This document shows, in pieces, positions 18,124 to 27,372 of a DNA stretch of 64,000 nucleotides. A program made the position numbers and the translations under genes. The number at the start of each line of letters is the position of its first letter. Position 1 is the first letter of the stretch. The stretch lies in NCBI RefSeq assembly GCF_004570345.1, contig NZ_SPQM01000004.1, positions 32,823-96,822 on the forward strand. Direction: 5' to 3'. The notes under the pieces are model-generated. The model had not been told where the DNA came from, did no database searches, and saw nothing but the letters and a program-made list of their open reading frames with translations. Source of the DNA: Blastococcus sp. CT_GayMR20. Lineage in GTDB: Bacteria; Actinomycetota; Actinomycetes; Mycobacteriales; Geodermatophilaceae.

Positions 18124-19599
18124 TTGGATCTGAAGGACGTGCTCAACGTGGTGCGTTCTGGCTGGTGGCTCCTCGTCAGCGGGACCCTCCTGGGCCTGGT
18201 CATCGCGGGCGCGCTCAGCTGGGCAGCGACGCCGCTGTACTCGTCGTCGACGCGGTTGTTCGTCTCGGTCGCCGGCACGACGGACACCTCAGCCGCCTAC
18301 CAGGGCAACCTCTTCTCCCAGCAGCGCGTCACCTCCTATGCCGAGCTCCTGACCGGTGAGCAGCTGGCCGCCCAGGTCGTCGACGACCTCGGTCTGGACC
18401 TCAGCCCGGACGCAGTTGCGGCGAAGGTCGCTGCGCGTGCGCTGCCCGACACCGTCATCCTCGAAGTCACGGTCACCGACACCTCGGCAGAGCGGGCCCG
18501 CGACATCGCCGCGTCGCTGAGCGAGCAGTTCACGGAGCAGGTGACCGAGTTGGAGACGCCCGAGGGCGCCGACGCGTCCACGGTCAAGGTCACCATCGTC
18601 CAAGCCGCAGAGCTTCGACCAGCTGCAGTCAGCCCGAGCGTCACTCGCAATCTCGCGCTGGGTGCGGTTCTTGGTCTACTCATCGGCCTGGGACTGGCGC
18701 TGCTCCGAAGCCGGCTGGACAACACGGTCAAGTCGAACGACGACGTCCAGGCGCTGACCGGGATGGGGGTCATCGGCACCGTCCTCGAGGACCCGCGCCT
18801 GGACGAGAAGCACGTCGTCACGGCTGCGGACGAGCACTCGCCGACGGCGGAGTCCTTCCGTGCCATCCGGACGAACCTGCAGTTCCTCGACGTCGACAAC
18901 CCGCCCAAGGTGATCGTCGTCGCCAGCTCGGTGCCCGGCGAGGGCAAATCGACGCTCGCAGTCAACCTGTCCACGGCGCTGGCGCAGTCGGGCAGCCGTG
19001 TGGTCCTGCTCGAGGCCGACCTGCGTCGGCCGCGGGTCACCCGCTACATGGGGCTCGTCGGCGGCGCCGGCCTGACGAACGTCCTGGCCGGGACGGCGGA
19101 GCTGCACGAGGTGCTGCAGCCCTGGGGGGACGGCAAGCTCTCGGTGCTGGCGGCTGGGCCGATGCCGCCGAACCCCAGCGAGATGCTGGGCTCCGCCCAC
19201 ATGCGCGGCGTGCTCGCGACGCTGCGCGAGGAGTACGACTTCGTCGTCATCGACACCCCGCCGCTCCTGCCGGTCACCGACGCAGCCGTGCTCAGCGTGG
19301 CAGCGGACGGCTGTGTCATCACGACCCGATACGGCTCGACCCGTCGCGAGCAGCTGGAAGAGGCAGCCGCCGTACTGGCCCGGATCGACGCGAAGCTGCT
19401 GGGTGTCGTCCTCAACCGGGTGCCGCAGGCCGCGTCCATCGCACGCGGCTACGGCTACGGATACGGATACGGGGCGGACCCGGGTCGCGCGCCCATCCCG
19501 GAGCCGAAGCGTGGCCGCCCCGGCCGGCGCACCGGCCGGCGGCGCCACTCCCCGCTCGACTCCCCACTGACGAGCCCCGACGGGGGTGCGCCGTTCTGA
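18124..19599 (+). CDS. Wzz-type chain-length regulator fused to BY-kinase
   Basis: About 491 residues. A polysaccharide co-polymerase and bacterial tyrosine autokinase in one chain. The N-terminal membrane helix (SGWWLLVSGTLLGLVIAG) and second helix near residue 185 flank an external Wzz domain. The cytoplasmic kinase has Walker A SSVPGEGKST (Lys275), Walker A' VVLLEADLRRPRV and Walker B DFVVIDTPPLLPVTDA. The tail carries GYGYGYGYG (tyrosines 443, 445, 447, 449), the expected autophosphorylation cluster. TTG at 18124 is chosen because it gives the usual LDLKDVLNVV start behind a GGGAG; TTG at 18106 is an alternative. It heads the polysaccharide operon. Its likely opposing phosphatase is the LMW-PTP at 34371. 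Confidence 0.9.
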   Translation: MDLKDVLNVVRSGWWLLVSGTLLGLVIAGALSWAATPLYSSSTRLFVSVAGTTDTSAAYQGNLFSQQRVTSYAELLTGEQLAAQVVDDLGLDLSPDAVAAKVAARALPDTVILEVTVTDTSAERARDIAASLSEQFTEQVTELETPEGADASTVKVTIVQAAELRPAAVSPSVTRNLALGAVLGLLIGLGLALLRSRLDNTVKSNDDVQALTGMGVIGTVLEDPRLDEKHVVTAADEHSPTAESFRAIRTNLQFLDVDNPPKVIVVASSVPGEGKSTLAVNLSTALAQSGSRVVLLEADLRRPRVTRYMGLVGGAGLTNVLAGTAELHEVLQPWGDGKLSVLAAGPMPPNPSEMLGSAHMRGVLATLREEYDFVVIDTPPLLPVTDAAVLSVAADGCVITTRYGSTRREQLEEAAAVLARIDAKLLGVVLNRVPQAASIARGYGYGYGYGADPGRAPIPEPKRGRPGRRTGRRRHSPLDSPLTSPDGGAPF

Positions 19600-19645
19600 G
19601 CGACGTCATCATCGCCGTCACCTTTGGCGGACCCATCCGTTCTAC

Positions 19646-21526
19646 ATGCGTCCGCCGTTCCAACCTTCAGCGCTTCGGCGTTGGTCTGCGCCCCGGTGGG
19701 AGGTCGGCCCCGTGATCTCGAGGTCCGGAGCGTTCTGGAAGCTCGCTCGCCTCGCCATGGTCATGGCCGACCTGCTCTCCGTACTCGTCGGCTTCACCCT
19801 CCTCGCGTCGGCACGCTACGACGGTGACCTCGACCGCGTGAGCCTCGCGGGACTGCTCACCGTCACCGCGGTGGCCGGCGCCGCGTTCCTGGCCGTCTCG
19901 GTGGTCCTCCGGCTGCACCAGGGCCGCTATGCGGTAGGGAGTGCGGAGGAGTTCAAGGCCCTCGCGGCAGCGACGGCTACTGCTGCCATGGCGGCCTTCG
20001 CCGCTGACCTCTTCGCCGGCATGCCTCGGTTGCTGCCGCTGTCCGTCCCGCTCATCGGCGCCATCGTTGCGTTCGTGCTGATGCTGACCTACCGGCTCGC
20101 CATCCGTAGTCAGCGCGAGGGGGCGGTGCGTCCGCGCCAGGGTCAGCCGACGCTGGTCTTCGGCGCCGGCAACGCCGGGCACCAGCTGGTCCGTTCGATG
20201 CTCGCCGATCCAGCGAGCCCGTATGTACCCGTGGGTCTGTTGGACGACGACCCGGCGAAGCGCCATGTCCGCGTCCGGGGCGTTCGGATGCTCGGCGGCC
20301 GGGAGCACATCGGGCCGGCGGCGGTTGCGACCGATGCCGAGGTGCTCGTGCTCGCGCTCCCGTCGGCAGATTCGGCGCTCGTGCGGGACATCTCCCAGCG
20401 CGCCACCGAAGCAGGCCTCACGGTCAAGGTACTGCCGTCACTGTCGGACCTGCTCAGCCGGCGCATCGGCATCCGCGATGTCCGCGACATCGACATCGCC
20501 GACCTGCTGGGCCGCCACCAGATCGACACGAACATCAGCGAGATCGCGGGCTTTCTCAAGGGCAAGCGGGTGCTGGTCACCGGCGCCGGCGGCTCGATCG
20601 GCTCCGAACTCTGCCGGCAGATCCACCAGTTCGGGCCGGCCGAGCTCATGATGCTCGACCGCGACGAGTCGGCCCTGCACGCGGTGAGCCTGAGCATCCA
20701 CGGCGAGGCGCAGCTGCACCTGCCGGAAGCGATCCTCGCCGACATCCGCGACGGGGAAGCGCTGCGGGAGCTGTTCCTGCGCCGGATGCCCGACGTCGTC
20801 TTCCACGCAGCCGCGCTGAAGCACGTCAACATGCTCGAGCAGTACCCGAGCGAGGGCTGGAAGACCAACGTCCTCGGCACCCGCAACGTGCTCGACGCGG
20901 CGACCGCGGTCGGGGTGAGCCATTTCATCAATGTCTCGACCGACAAGGCCGCCGACCCGGTCAACGTGCTGGGGCGCACGAAGCGGATGGCCGAGCGGCT
21001 GACGGCCACCTACGCGCAGCGCAACGAGGGCCGGTTCCTCTCGGTGCGGTTCGGGAACGTGCTGGGTAGCCGTGGCTCCGTGCTGGAGACCTTCGCCGCG
21101 CAGATCGCGCGCGGCGGCCCGGTGACGGTGACGCACCCCGACGTGACGCGCTTCTTCATGACCATCCCCGAGGCGGTGGAGCTGGTCATCCAGGCCGGCG
21201 CCGTGGGCGCCGGCGGTGAGGCGCTCGTGCTGGACATGGGCGAGCCGGTGCGGATCGCGGATGTCGCCGCTCAGCTCATCGCCATGGAGGGCCGTCCGAT
21301 CCAGATCCGCTTCACCGGCCTGCGGCCGGGCGAAAAGCTGCACGAGGAGCTGTTCGGCAGGGAGGAGCGGGACAGCCGCCCCGTGCACCCGCTGATCAGC
21401 CACGTTCCGGTTCCGCCTGTCGAGGGCGACCTGGAGTCGTGGCTCGCCCGGCCGTTCCCGCCGCTCGAGGCGGTCCTGCAGGTGGATGCCATCGAAACGC
21501 GCCTGGCTCAGGCGGGGCAGCAGTGA
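19646..21526 (+). CDS. Membrane UDP-GlcNAc 4,6-dehydratase (PglF/WbpM-like)
   Basis: About 626 residues. Four N-terminal membrane helices, a CoA-binding-like Rossmann domain (VFGAGNAGHQLVRS), then the catalytic SDR domain (VTGAGGSIGSELCRQ, FHAAALKHV, NVSTDKAADPVNVLGRTKR). This is the layout of PglF/WbpM/CapD dehydratases, which convert UDP-GlcNAc to the 4-keto-6-deoxy sugar at the membrane. The catalytic tyrosine of ordinary SDRs is replaced (TKRMAERL), as in this family. ATG 19646 is preferred over an upstream GTG at 19586 that overlaps the kinase gene, because the intervening residues are Arg/His-rich and not family-like. The stop overlaps the aminotransferase start (GTGA). Confidence 0.9.
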   Translation: MRPPFQPSALRRWSAPRWEVGPVISRSGAFWKLARLAMVMADLLSVLVGFTLLASARYDGDLDRVSLAGLLTVTAVAGAAFLAVSVVLRLHQGRYAVGSAEEFKALAAATATAAMAAFAADLFAGMPRLLPLSVPLIGAIVAFVLMLTYRLAIRSQREGAVRPRQGQPTLVFGAGNAGHQLVRSMLADPASPYVPVGLLDDDPAKRHVRVRGVRMLGGREHIGPAAVATDAEVLVLALPSADSALVRDISQRATEAGLTVKVLPSLSDLLSRRIGIRDVRDIDIADLLGRHQIDTNISEIAGFLKGKRVLVTGAGGSIGSELCRQIHQFGPAELMMLDRDESALHAVSLSIHGEAQLHLPEAILADIRDGEALRELFLRRMPDVVFHAAALKHVNMLEQYPSEGWKTNVLGTRNVLDAATAVGVSHFINVSTDKAADPVNVLGRTKRMAERLTATYAQRNEGRFLSVRFGNVLGSRGSVLETFAAQIARGGPVTVTHPDVTRFFMTIPEAVELVIQAGAVGAGGEALVLDMGEPVRIADVAAQLIAMEGRPIQIRFTGLRPGEKLHEELFGREERDSRPVHPLISHVPVPPVEGDLESWLARPFPPLEAVLQVDAIETRLAQAGQQ

Positions 21527-22671
21527 TCGGCACTCCCGACGCACGCACGCGCGTCCTGCTCTCTCCTCCGGACGTCGGCGAGCGCGAGGAGGAGATGGTC
21601 GTCGCGGCGGTCCGCTCCGGCTGGATCGCGCCGCTCGGCCCGATGGTGGACGCGTTCGAGGCCGCCATCGCCGAGCGGTGCGGCCGGCAGCATGCGGTAG
21701 CCCTCTCCTCGGGAACGGCGGCGCTGCACCTGGCGCTGCTGGAGCTCGGCGCGAAGCCGGGGACCGTGGTCATCGTCCCGACTCTGACGTTCGCGGCGAC
21801 GGCGAACGCGGTGGTCTACACCGGGGCCGACCCGTTCTTCGTCGACTGCGACGACAGCGGCAACCTCGACCTAGCCCTCTTGGAGCAGGCGCTCACCCAG
21901 TTGCAGTCGGAGGGCGCGACGGTTGCTGGTGTCATACCGGTCGACCTGCTGGGCCGCTGCGCCGACTACACGCGGATCGACCCGCTGTGCGAGCGGTTCG
22001 GCGTACCGGTGCTCTCCGATGCCGCCGAGTCGCTCTGCGCATCCCATGCCGGCCGCCCGGCCGGGTCGTTCGGCGTGATGGCCGCGCTGTCATTTAACGG
22101 CAACAAGATCATGACGACCAGCGGCGGCGGGATGTTGCTCACCGACGACGCTGTGACGGCAGACCGGATCCGCTACCTCAGTACGCAGGCGCGGCAGCCG
22201 GCGGTGCACTACGAGCACACCGAGATCGGCTACAACTACCGGCTCAGCAACGTGCTGGCCGCGCTCGGTCTCGCGCAGTTGGAGCGGCTGGACGAGATGA
22301 TCGGCCGGCGCCGCGCGCTGCGCGCGATGTACATCGAGGCATTCGCCGGCGTGCCCGGAGTGACCGTCTTCCAGCGCGCGAACGACGAGCAGGACAACTG
22401 CTGGCTGACCGCCGTGCTCGTCGACGAGACCGAGGCAGGGTGGTCCACCGAGGATCTCCGCAAGGCCCTGGACGCCGCGAACATCGAGTCTCGCCCCCTC
22501 TGGAAGCCCATGCACCGCCAGCCGGTGTTCGCGCAGGCTCGGTCGCTGGTCACCGGGGCTGCCGACCAGTTGTTCAAGCGTGGGCTCACCCTGCCCAGCG
22601 GCTCGGCGCTCGGCCCCGAGCAGGTGGATCGCGTTCTGGCGGCCGTCACGGAGTTCCTGGAGTGCGCGTGA
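21523..22671 (+). CDS. DegT/DnrJ/EryC1/StrS sugar aminotransferase (PglE-like)
   Basis: 382 residues. A PLP-dependent aminotransferase acting on a keto-sugar nucleotide. The Schiff-base lysine is Lys195 in SFNGNKIMTTSGGGML. SSGTAALHLALLELG and DAAESL are the cofactor-binding elements, and NYRLSNVLAALGLAQLERL is the substrate-loop signature. Placed directly after the 4,6-dehydratase and before phosphoglycosyl transferase and acetyltransferase genes, it is best read as the PglE step, aminating C4 of UDP-4-keto-6-deoxy-GlcNAc. The GTG start overlaps the previous stop, indicating translational coupling. Confidence 0.9.
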   Translation: MIGTPDARTRVLLSPPDVGEREEEMVVAAVRSGWIAPLGPMVDAFEAAIAERCGRQHAVALSSGTAALHLALLELGAKPGTVVIVPTLTFAATANAVVYTGADPFFVDCDDSGNLDLALLEQALTQLQSEGATVAGVIPVDLLGRCADYTRIDPLCERFGVPVLSDAAESLCASHAGRPAGSFGVMAALSFNGNKIMTTSGGGMLLTDDAVTADRIRYLSTQARQPAVHYEHTEIGYNYRLSNVLAALGLAQLERLDEMIGRRRALRAMYIEAFAGVPGVTVFQRANDEQDNCWLTAVLVDETEAGWSTEDLRKALDAANIESRPLWKPMHRQPVFAQARSLVTGAADQLFKRGLTLPSGSALGPEQVDRVLAAVTEFLECA

Positions 22672-23333
22672 GCCCTTGTCCCTCGGCCTACCTCCCCGTC
22701 AAACGAGTCATCGACCTAGTCGTGGCGAGCGTGGGGTTGCTGATTGGCGCTCCAGTCATGGCAGCCATCGCAGTCGCGGTGCGTCGTGACGTTGGTTCAC
22801 CAGTGCTGTTCCGGCAGGAGCGGCCCGGGCGCAACGGCGAGCCGTTCCAACTCGTGAAGTTCCGGACGATGCGAGAACCCCGGGGAATCGAAAGCGACGT
22901 CGAGCGCATGACACCGCTGGGTCGGACCCTCAGAAGCACCAGCCTCGACGAACTCCCCACTTTATGGAATGTGTTCCGTGGGGAGATGAGCCTCGTCGGG
23001 CCACGACCGCTGCTTATGCGATACCTGGAGCGGTACTCGCCGACGCAGATGAGACGCCATGAGGTCAGGCCGGGCATTACTGGGCTTGCGCAGGTGAGGG
23101 GGCGAAACGCCCTCACATGGGAGGAGAAATTCGCGGCCGATGTGGAGTACGTGGAACGGCTAAGCCTCCGACTCGACCTTCAGATCCTGGGAGCGACCAT
23201 CAGCGCCGTCCTCACACGCCACGGCATCTCAGCCAGTGATACGGAGACAATGCCAGAATTCGCGGGACAGGGCGCTGCGATGGAGTCGACACGGAAGCAT
23301 CCGACCATTCGATCGCTAGAGAAGGACGCGTGA
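22668..23333 (+). CDS. PglC-like phosphoglycosyl transferase
   Basis: 221 residues. A short monotopic bacterial sugar transferase that moves a phospho-sugar from a UDP-sugar onto undecaprenyl phosphate, starting lipid-linked glycan assembly. One N-terminal re-entrant helix (VIDLVVASVGLLIGAPVMAAIAV) precedes the catalytic domain: FRQERPGRNGEPFQLVKFRT, then DELPTLWNVFRGEMSLVGPRPL and RPGITGLAQVRGRN. The length matches PglC, not the long WbaP/CpsE type found at 52806. The start is GTG 22668, overlapping the aminotransferase stop; GTG 22662 is also possible. Gene order F-E-C-D supports di-N-acetylbacillosamine as the donor sugar; this is inference. Confidence 0.9.
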   Translation: MSPCPSAYLPVKRVIDLVVASVGLLIGAPVMAAIAVAVRRDVGSPVLFRQERPGRNGEPFQLVKFRTMREPRGIESDVERMTPLGRTLRSTSLDELPTLWNVFRGEMSLVGPRPLLMRYLERYSPTQMRRHEVRPGITGLAQVRGRNALTWEEKFAADVEYVERLSLRLDLQILGATISAVLTRHGISASDTETMPEFAGQGAAMESTRKHPTIRSLEKDA

Positions 23334-24004
23334 CTGCCATCCCTGTCGCAATCATTGGGGCCGGTGGTTTCGGGCGAGAGGTACATGACGTCATCGAGGC
23401 CGTCAACGACGCCGGCGGCCAGGACGGGCAACTGTTCGAGCCTGTGGGCTTCCTCGACGACGGCCCAGCCGACGAAACTCTCATCGCGGAACGTGGCCTT
23501 CGTCTTTGGGGTGGTGTCGAGAAGCTCGATCAGCTCGCAGTGGACGTCCAGTACATCATAGCGATCGGCTCCGGTGAGGTCCGGCGAAAAATCGATACCT
23601 GGGCGCGGTCCGCAGGTCGGCTCTCTCCGGTGCTCGTCCACCCCGCGGCCACCCTCGGCAAGCACTTAGTCTCGTTGGGGCCAGGAGTTGTCATCTGTGC
23701 CGGTGCTGCTGTCACGACGAACGTTCGACTCGGACGGCATGTCCACCTCAACCTCGGCGTCACCGTCGGGCACGATGCCGTGCTTCAAGACTATGTAACG
23801 GTCAATCCGAACGCCTCCATCTCGGGAAGCGTCTTGCTGGAGCAGTCGGTGAATCTGGGAACATGCTCGTGCGTTATCCAAGGGAAACGCGTGGGTGCTC
23901 GAACAACAGTCGGGGCAGGTGCGGTCGTGGCGCGAGATTTGCCGTCCGATGTTACGGCTGTTGGCATTCCCGCAAAGCCACTAAACGGGTCTGGCGCGGC
24001 GTGA
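23330..24004 (+). CDS. PglD-like sugar N-acetyltransferase
   Basis: 224 residues. The N-terminal domain (VAIIGAGGFGREVHDVIEAVND) binds the amino-sugar nucleotide. The C-terminal left-handed beta-helix has hexapeptide repeats and VGHDAVLQDYVTVNP, placing the catalytic His near residue 145, and ends GIPAKPL as PglD proteins do. It would acetylate the 4-amino group made by the upstream aminotransferase using acetyl-CoA. GTG 23330 overlaps the PglC-like stop. A second, shattered relative lies at 32778-33065. Confidence 0.88.
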   Translation: MTAIPVAIIGAGGFGREVHDVIEAVNDAGGQDGQLFEPVGFLDDGPADETLIAERGLRLWGGVEKLDQLAVDVQYIIAIGSGEVRRKIDTWARSAGRLSPVLVHPAATLGKHLVSLGPGVVICAGAAVTTNVRLGRHVHLNLGVTVGHDAVLQDYVTVNPNASISGSVLLEQSVNLGTCSCVIQGKRVGARTTVGAGAVVARDLPSDVTAVGIPAKPLNGSGAA

Positions 24005-24030
24005 CTCCGCGACCACTTGAGGGGATCGTC

Positions 24031-25299
24031 ATGAAGAACAAAAAGCTCGTCGTCATCGGACAGGGGTACGTGGGCCTGCCGCTTGCCATGCGGGCGGTGG
24101 AGGTCGGCTACGACGTCATCGGGCTGGAAGTCGACGTCAGTCGCATGGATCGGCTGGCGGCCGGCGACTCCTACGTCGAGGACATTCCGTCGCAGCAGCT
24201 CCAGTCGGCCCTGGCGACAGGTCGCTACCGGCCCAGCCACGACTACGGGGCAGCGAAGGACTTCGACGTCGCGGTCATCACGGTCCCGACGCCGCTGCGT
24301 GAGGGCAACCCCGACCTGTCCTACATCGAGCGGTCCGGTCGGACGCTCGCCCCGATGCTGAAGGCGGGTGCGACGGTCGTCCTCGAGTCGACGACGTACC
24401 CCGGGACCACCGAGGAACTGCTGGCCCCCATCCTTGAAGCGGGGTCCGGCCTGGTGGCTGGACGCGACTTCAGCCTCGGTTACAGCCCCGAGCGCATCGA
24501 CCCCGGCAACCCCGTGTTCGGGCTGGTCAACACCCCCAAGGTGGTCTCCGGGATCGACGGCCCGTCGTCAGCGGCGGTGAAGGCCTTCTACGACGACATC
24601 GTGGAGCAGACGGTTCCCGTCCGGTCCCCGAAGGAGGCAGAGCTGACCAAGCTGCTCGAGAACACCTTCCGCCACGTCAACATCGCGCTGGTGAACGAGC
24701 TGGCGGTCTTCGCCCACGGCCTCGGCATCGATGTGTGGGAGGCCATCGACGCCGCGTCCACCAAGCCGTTCGGGTACATGAGATTCACGCCGGGCCCCGG
24801 GGTCGGCGGTCACTGCCTGCCAATCGATCCCTCGTACCTGTCCTGGCAGGTGAAGCGCACGCTGGGCCAGCCGTTCCGCTTCGTGGAGCTCGCCAACGAC
24901 GTCAACGACCACATGCCCGACTACGTGGTCCAGCGCGTGACCGAGCTGCTCAACCGGGAGCGCAAGGCCGTGAACGGATCGACCGTGCTCCTGGTCGGTC
25001 TGGCCTACAAGAAGAACACCAGCGACGCCCGCGAGTCACCTTCGGTCCGGGTGGCTCAGCTGCTCGCCGCTCTCGGGGCCGACGTCCGCTTCGCTGATCC
25101 GCTCGTCGATCTCGAGGTCGTGCAGCTGCACGAGCCCCTTCCGGCGCAACAGGTGGACCTGGACGCGGCTCAGGTGGGCGCCGCCGACGTCGTCGTCCTG
25201 TTGGTCGACCACGACGTACTGAAGCTCGACCTGCTGAGCGAGGCCCTCGTCCTCGACACGCGACGGACGCAGCGTGACCCGCGCTGGAGCGTGCTGTGA
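24031..25299 (+). CDS. UDP-sugar 6-dehydrogenase (UDP-HexNAc type)
   Basis: 422 residues. Oxidises C6 of a UDP-sugar to the uronic acid with two NAD+. The N-terminal Rossmann fold is LVVIGQGYVGLPLAMRAVEVG. The catalytic Cys262 sits in GPGVGGHCLPIDPSYLSW, and the C-terminal UDP-binding domain has LLVGLAYKKNTSDARESP. The HCLPIDP form and the neighbouring epimerase favour the WbpA/WbpO/VipA branch (UDP-GlcNAc or UDP-GalNAc) over UDP-glucose. A separate UDP-glucose-type enzyme lies at 39113. Start ATG 24031 is preceded by TTGAGGGG. The stop overlaps the epimerase GTG. Confidence 0.9.
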   Translation: MKNKKLVVIGQGYVGLPLAMRAVEVGYDVIGLEVDVSRMDRLAAGDSYVEDIPSQQLQSALATGRYRPSHDYGAAKDFDVAVITVPTPLREGNPDLSYIERSGRTLAPMLKAGATVVLESTTYPGTTEELLAPILEAGSGLVAGRDFSLGYSPERIDPGNPVFGLVNTPKVVSGIDGPSSAAVKAFYDDIVEQTVPVRSPKEAELTKLLENTFRHVNIALVNELAVFAHGLGIDVWEAIDAASTKPFGYMRFTPGPGVGGHCLPIDPSYLSWQVKRTLGQPFRFVELANDVNDHMPDYVVQRVTELLNRERKAVNGSTVLLVGLAYKKNTSDARESPSVRVAQLLAALGADVRFADPLVDLEVVQLHEPLPAQQVDLDAAQVGAADVVVLLVDHDVLKLDLLSEALVLDTRRTQRDPRWSVL

Positions 25300-26231
25300 G
25301 CGGCGAGTCGGTCCTGGTCACGGGCGGGGCCGGCTTCATCGGAGCGAACCTCTGCCGCCGGCTCTGCGAGGACCCCGACATCGCAGAGGTCCGCGTGCTG
25401 GACGACCTCTCCTCAGGTTCCCTGAGCAACCTGGACGGACTGCCGGTCCGAGTGCACCGGGGGTCCATCCTGGACACCGATGCGCTGGACGCCGCGACGG
25501 CCGGCTGCAGCCACATAGTCCACCTGGCAGCCGTCCCCTCCGTGCCCAGGAGCATCGTCGACCCGGTGCGCAGCCACGAGGCGAACGCCACCGGCACCCT
25601 CCGAGTCCTGGAGGCTGCCCGCAGGCACGGCGGGCTCCACGTGTCCCTCGCGAGCTCCTCGAGCGTGTACGGATCGAATCCGGCCATTCCGAAGTCGGAG
25701 GACCTCCAGGCACGTCCCATGAGTCCGTACGCCGTCTCCAAGCTCGCCGCAGAGCAGTACGCGGTGGCGTACGCCGAGTGTTACCAGCTGCCAGTGCTGC
25801 CGTTCCGCTTCTTCAACGTCTTCGGCCCGCTCCAGGCGGCTGGGCACGCGTACGCGGCTGTGGTGCCCGCCTTCGTCAGCGCGGCGCTGGCAGGGAAACC
25901 GCTCCAGGTGTTCGGAGACGGCCACCAGACGCGTGACTTCACCTTCGTGGGCACCGTCGTGGAAGTCCTCCGCGCAGCCGTCGTCGGTTCCGTCACCGCA
26001 GGGCCCACCAACTTGGCGTTCGGCACGCGGACATCCCTGCTGACCGTGATCGAGCTGCTCGAGGCGGAGCTGGGTCGGAAGCTCACCGTGGACCACCTCG
26101 AGCCGCGTGTCGGCGACGTCCGGGACAGTCAGGCGAGCAGCAGCCAGGTGCAGTCGCTGTTCCCGGACGTCGACGCCGTCCCGCTGAAGGACGGCCTGCA
26201 CCAGACGGTAGAATGGTTCCGGACGCTGTGA
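25296..26231 (+). CDS. NAD-dependent nucleotide-sugar epimerase
   Basis: 311 residues. An extended SDR with NAD motif [34 protein letters not shown], active site SSSSVYGS and SPYAVSKLAAEQY, and FRFFNVFGP. It most resembles the WbpP/VipB group of C4 epimerases acting on UDP-HexNAc or its uronic acid. Coupling to the upstream dehydrogenase by GTGA suggests the pair makes a UDP-HexNAc uronic acid and its C4 epimer. The exact sugar cannot be read from sequence. Confidence 0.88.
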   Translation: MSGESVLVTGGAGFIGANLCRRLCEDPDIAEVRVLDDLSSGSLSNLDGLPVRVHRGSILDTDALDAATAGCSHIVHLAAVPSVPRSIVDPVRSHEANATGTLRVLEAARRHGGLHVSLASSSSVYGSNPAIPKSEDLQARPMSPYAVSKLAAEQYAVAYAECYQLPVLPFRFFNVFGPLQAAGHAYAAVVPAFVSAALAGKPLQVFGDGHQTRDFTFVGTVVEVLRAAVVGSVTAGPTNLAFGTRTSLLTVIELLEAELGRKLTVDHLEPRVGDVRDSQASSSQVQSLFPDVDAVPLKDGLHQTVEWFRTL

Positions 26232-26280
26232 GCGCCCAGGCGTTCGAGCACCGGAGGCTCGCGCTTCCGGAAGGACATCG

Positions 26281-27372
26281 ATGAGGATTGCCGTGCTGGT
26301 GCCCACGATGGGCGGCGGCGGCGCGGAACGCCAGATCCAGCTGCTCACCGAGCACCTGCCCGCCTTCGGCCATGACGTCTGCGTCATCACGATGCGCTCG
26401 CTGGGGCAGGGGAGCGTCGAGCACCCCTTGCCGACCGGCACCCAGCGGATCCGGCTCGACTTCACGGGCCGCCAACTCCTGTCCAGCCCCGCGAAACTGC
26501 GCCGCTTCCTGCGCACCTGGCGGGCTGACGCGCTTCTCGCCTTCAACGGACCAGCGGTGCTCGCTGCTCGCGTCACGACCGTCGGCACTCGCCTCCCGCT
26601 GATCTCCTGCGTCGGGACCTCCGCCCTGCCCAGTGGACCGCGTCGTCTCCTGATGCGGATCAGCCGGCGGGCGGATGCCATGACGGTGTTCAACGCCTCC
26701 CAGTCGCTGGAGAAGTACGCCGCGGCGGGCCTCAGCGATCCGCAGCGGTCGCAAGTGATCCACAACGCCCTCGCAGACACCGTCCCGGCGACGGTCAGGC
26801 CGAGGCAGGCGGCTAGCCCCTTCCGATGGATCGCGGTGGGCCGGCTGACGGACGCCAAGGGCTACGACCTGCTGGTCGAGTCGATGTCCCAGCTGATCCA
26901 GGCCGGTCATCTCGCCACCCTGGACATCTTCGGCGAGGGCCCGGGCGCCCAGGCACTGGAGCGCCTGATCGAAGACCGGCAATTGGGCCACGCGATCCAC
27001 CTGCGCGGTTTCACCTTCGACTGGCACAGCTCCCTCGACGACTACGACGGCTTCGTCCTCAGCTCGCGGTGGGAGGGCTCCCCCAACGCTGCTCTGGAAG
27101 CCCTGGCGTGCGGCATGCCCATGGTCGCCAGCGACGTCGGGGACCTGGCCGAGCTCCTGCCCGAGGGCCGGTTGGCGCCACCGGGAGACAGCGCCGCGTT
27201 GGCTGAGCGCATGCGCGCCCTTATGGGCACCGACGCGGCGCTGCGCACCGAGGAGGCACTCGCGGCGCAGCAGGCGACATGCGCGCGCCACGACCTCACT
27301 CCGGTGATGCAGCGATGGCACGAGGCGCTGCAGCGCCTCGTCGAGGAGAAGTCGCGCGGGACGCTCCGCTGA
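26281..27372 (+). CDS. Glycosyltransferase family 4
   Basis: 363 residues. A cytoplasmic GT-B retaining glycosyltransferase extending the lipid-linked repeat unit. N-terminal acceptor domain: LVPTMGGGGAERQIQLL. C-terminal donor domain: WIAVGRLTDAKGYDLLVES, IFGEGPGAQ and EGSPNAALEALACGMPMVASDVG, with the E-x7-E pair. RBS GGAAGGA precedes ATG 26281. The TGA overlaps the flippase ATG. Donor and acceptor are unknown. Confidence 0.9.
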   Translation: MRIAVLVPTMGGGGAERQIQLLTEHLPAFGHDVCVITMRSLGQGSVEHPLPTGTQRIRLDFTGRQLLSSPAKLRRFLRTWRADALLAFNGPAVLAARVTTVGTRLPLISCVGTSALPSGPRRLLMRISRRADAMTVFNASQSLEKYAAAGLSDPQRSQVIHNALADTVPATVRPRQAASPFRWIAVGRLTDAKGYDLLVESMSQLIQAGHLATLDIFGEGPGAQALERLIEDRQLGHAIHLRGFTFDWHSSLDDYDGFVLSSRWEGSPNAALEALACGMPMVASDVGDLAELLPEGRLAPPGDSAALAERMRALMGTDAALRTEEALAAQQATCARHDLTPVMQRWHEALQRLVEEKSRGTLR

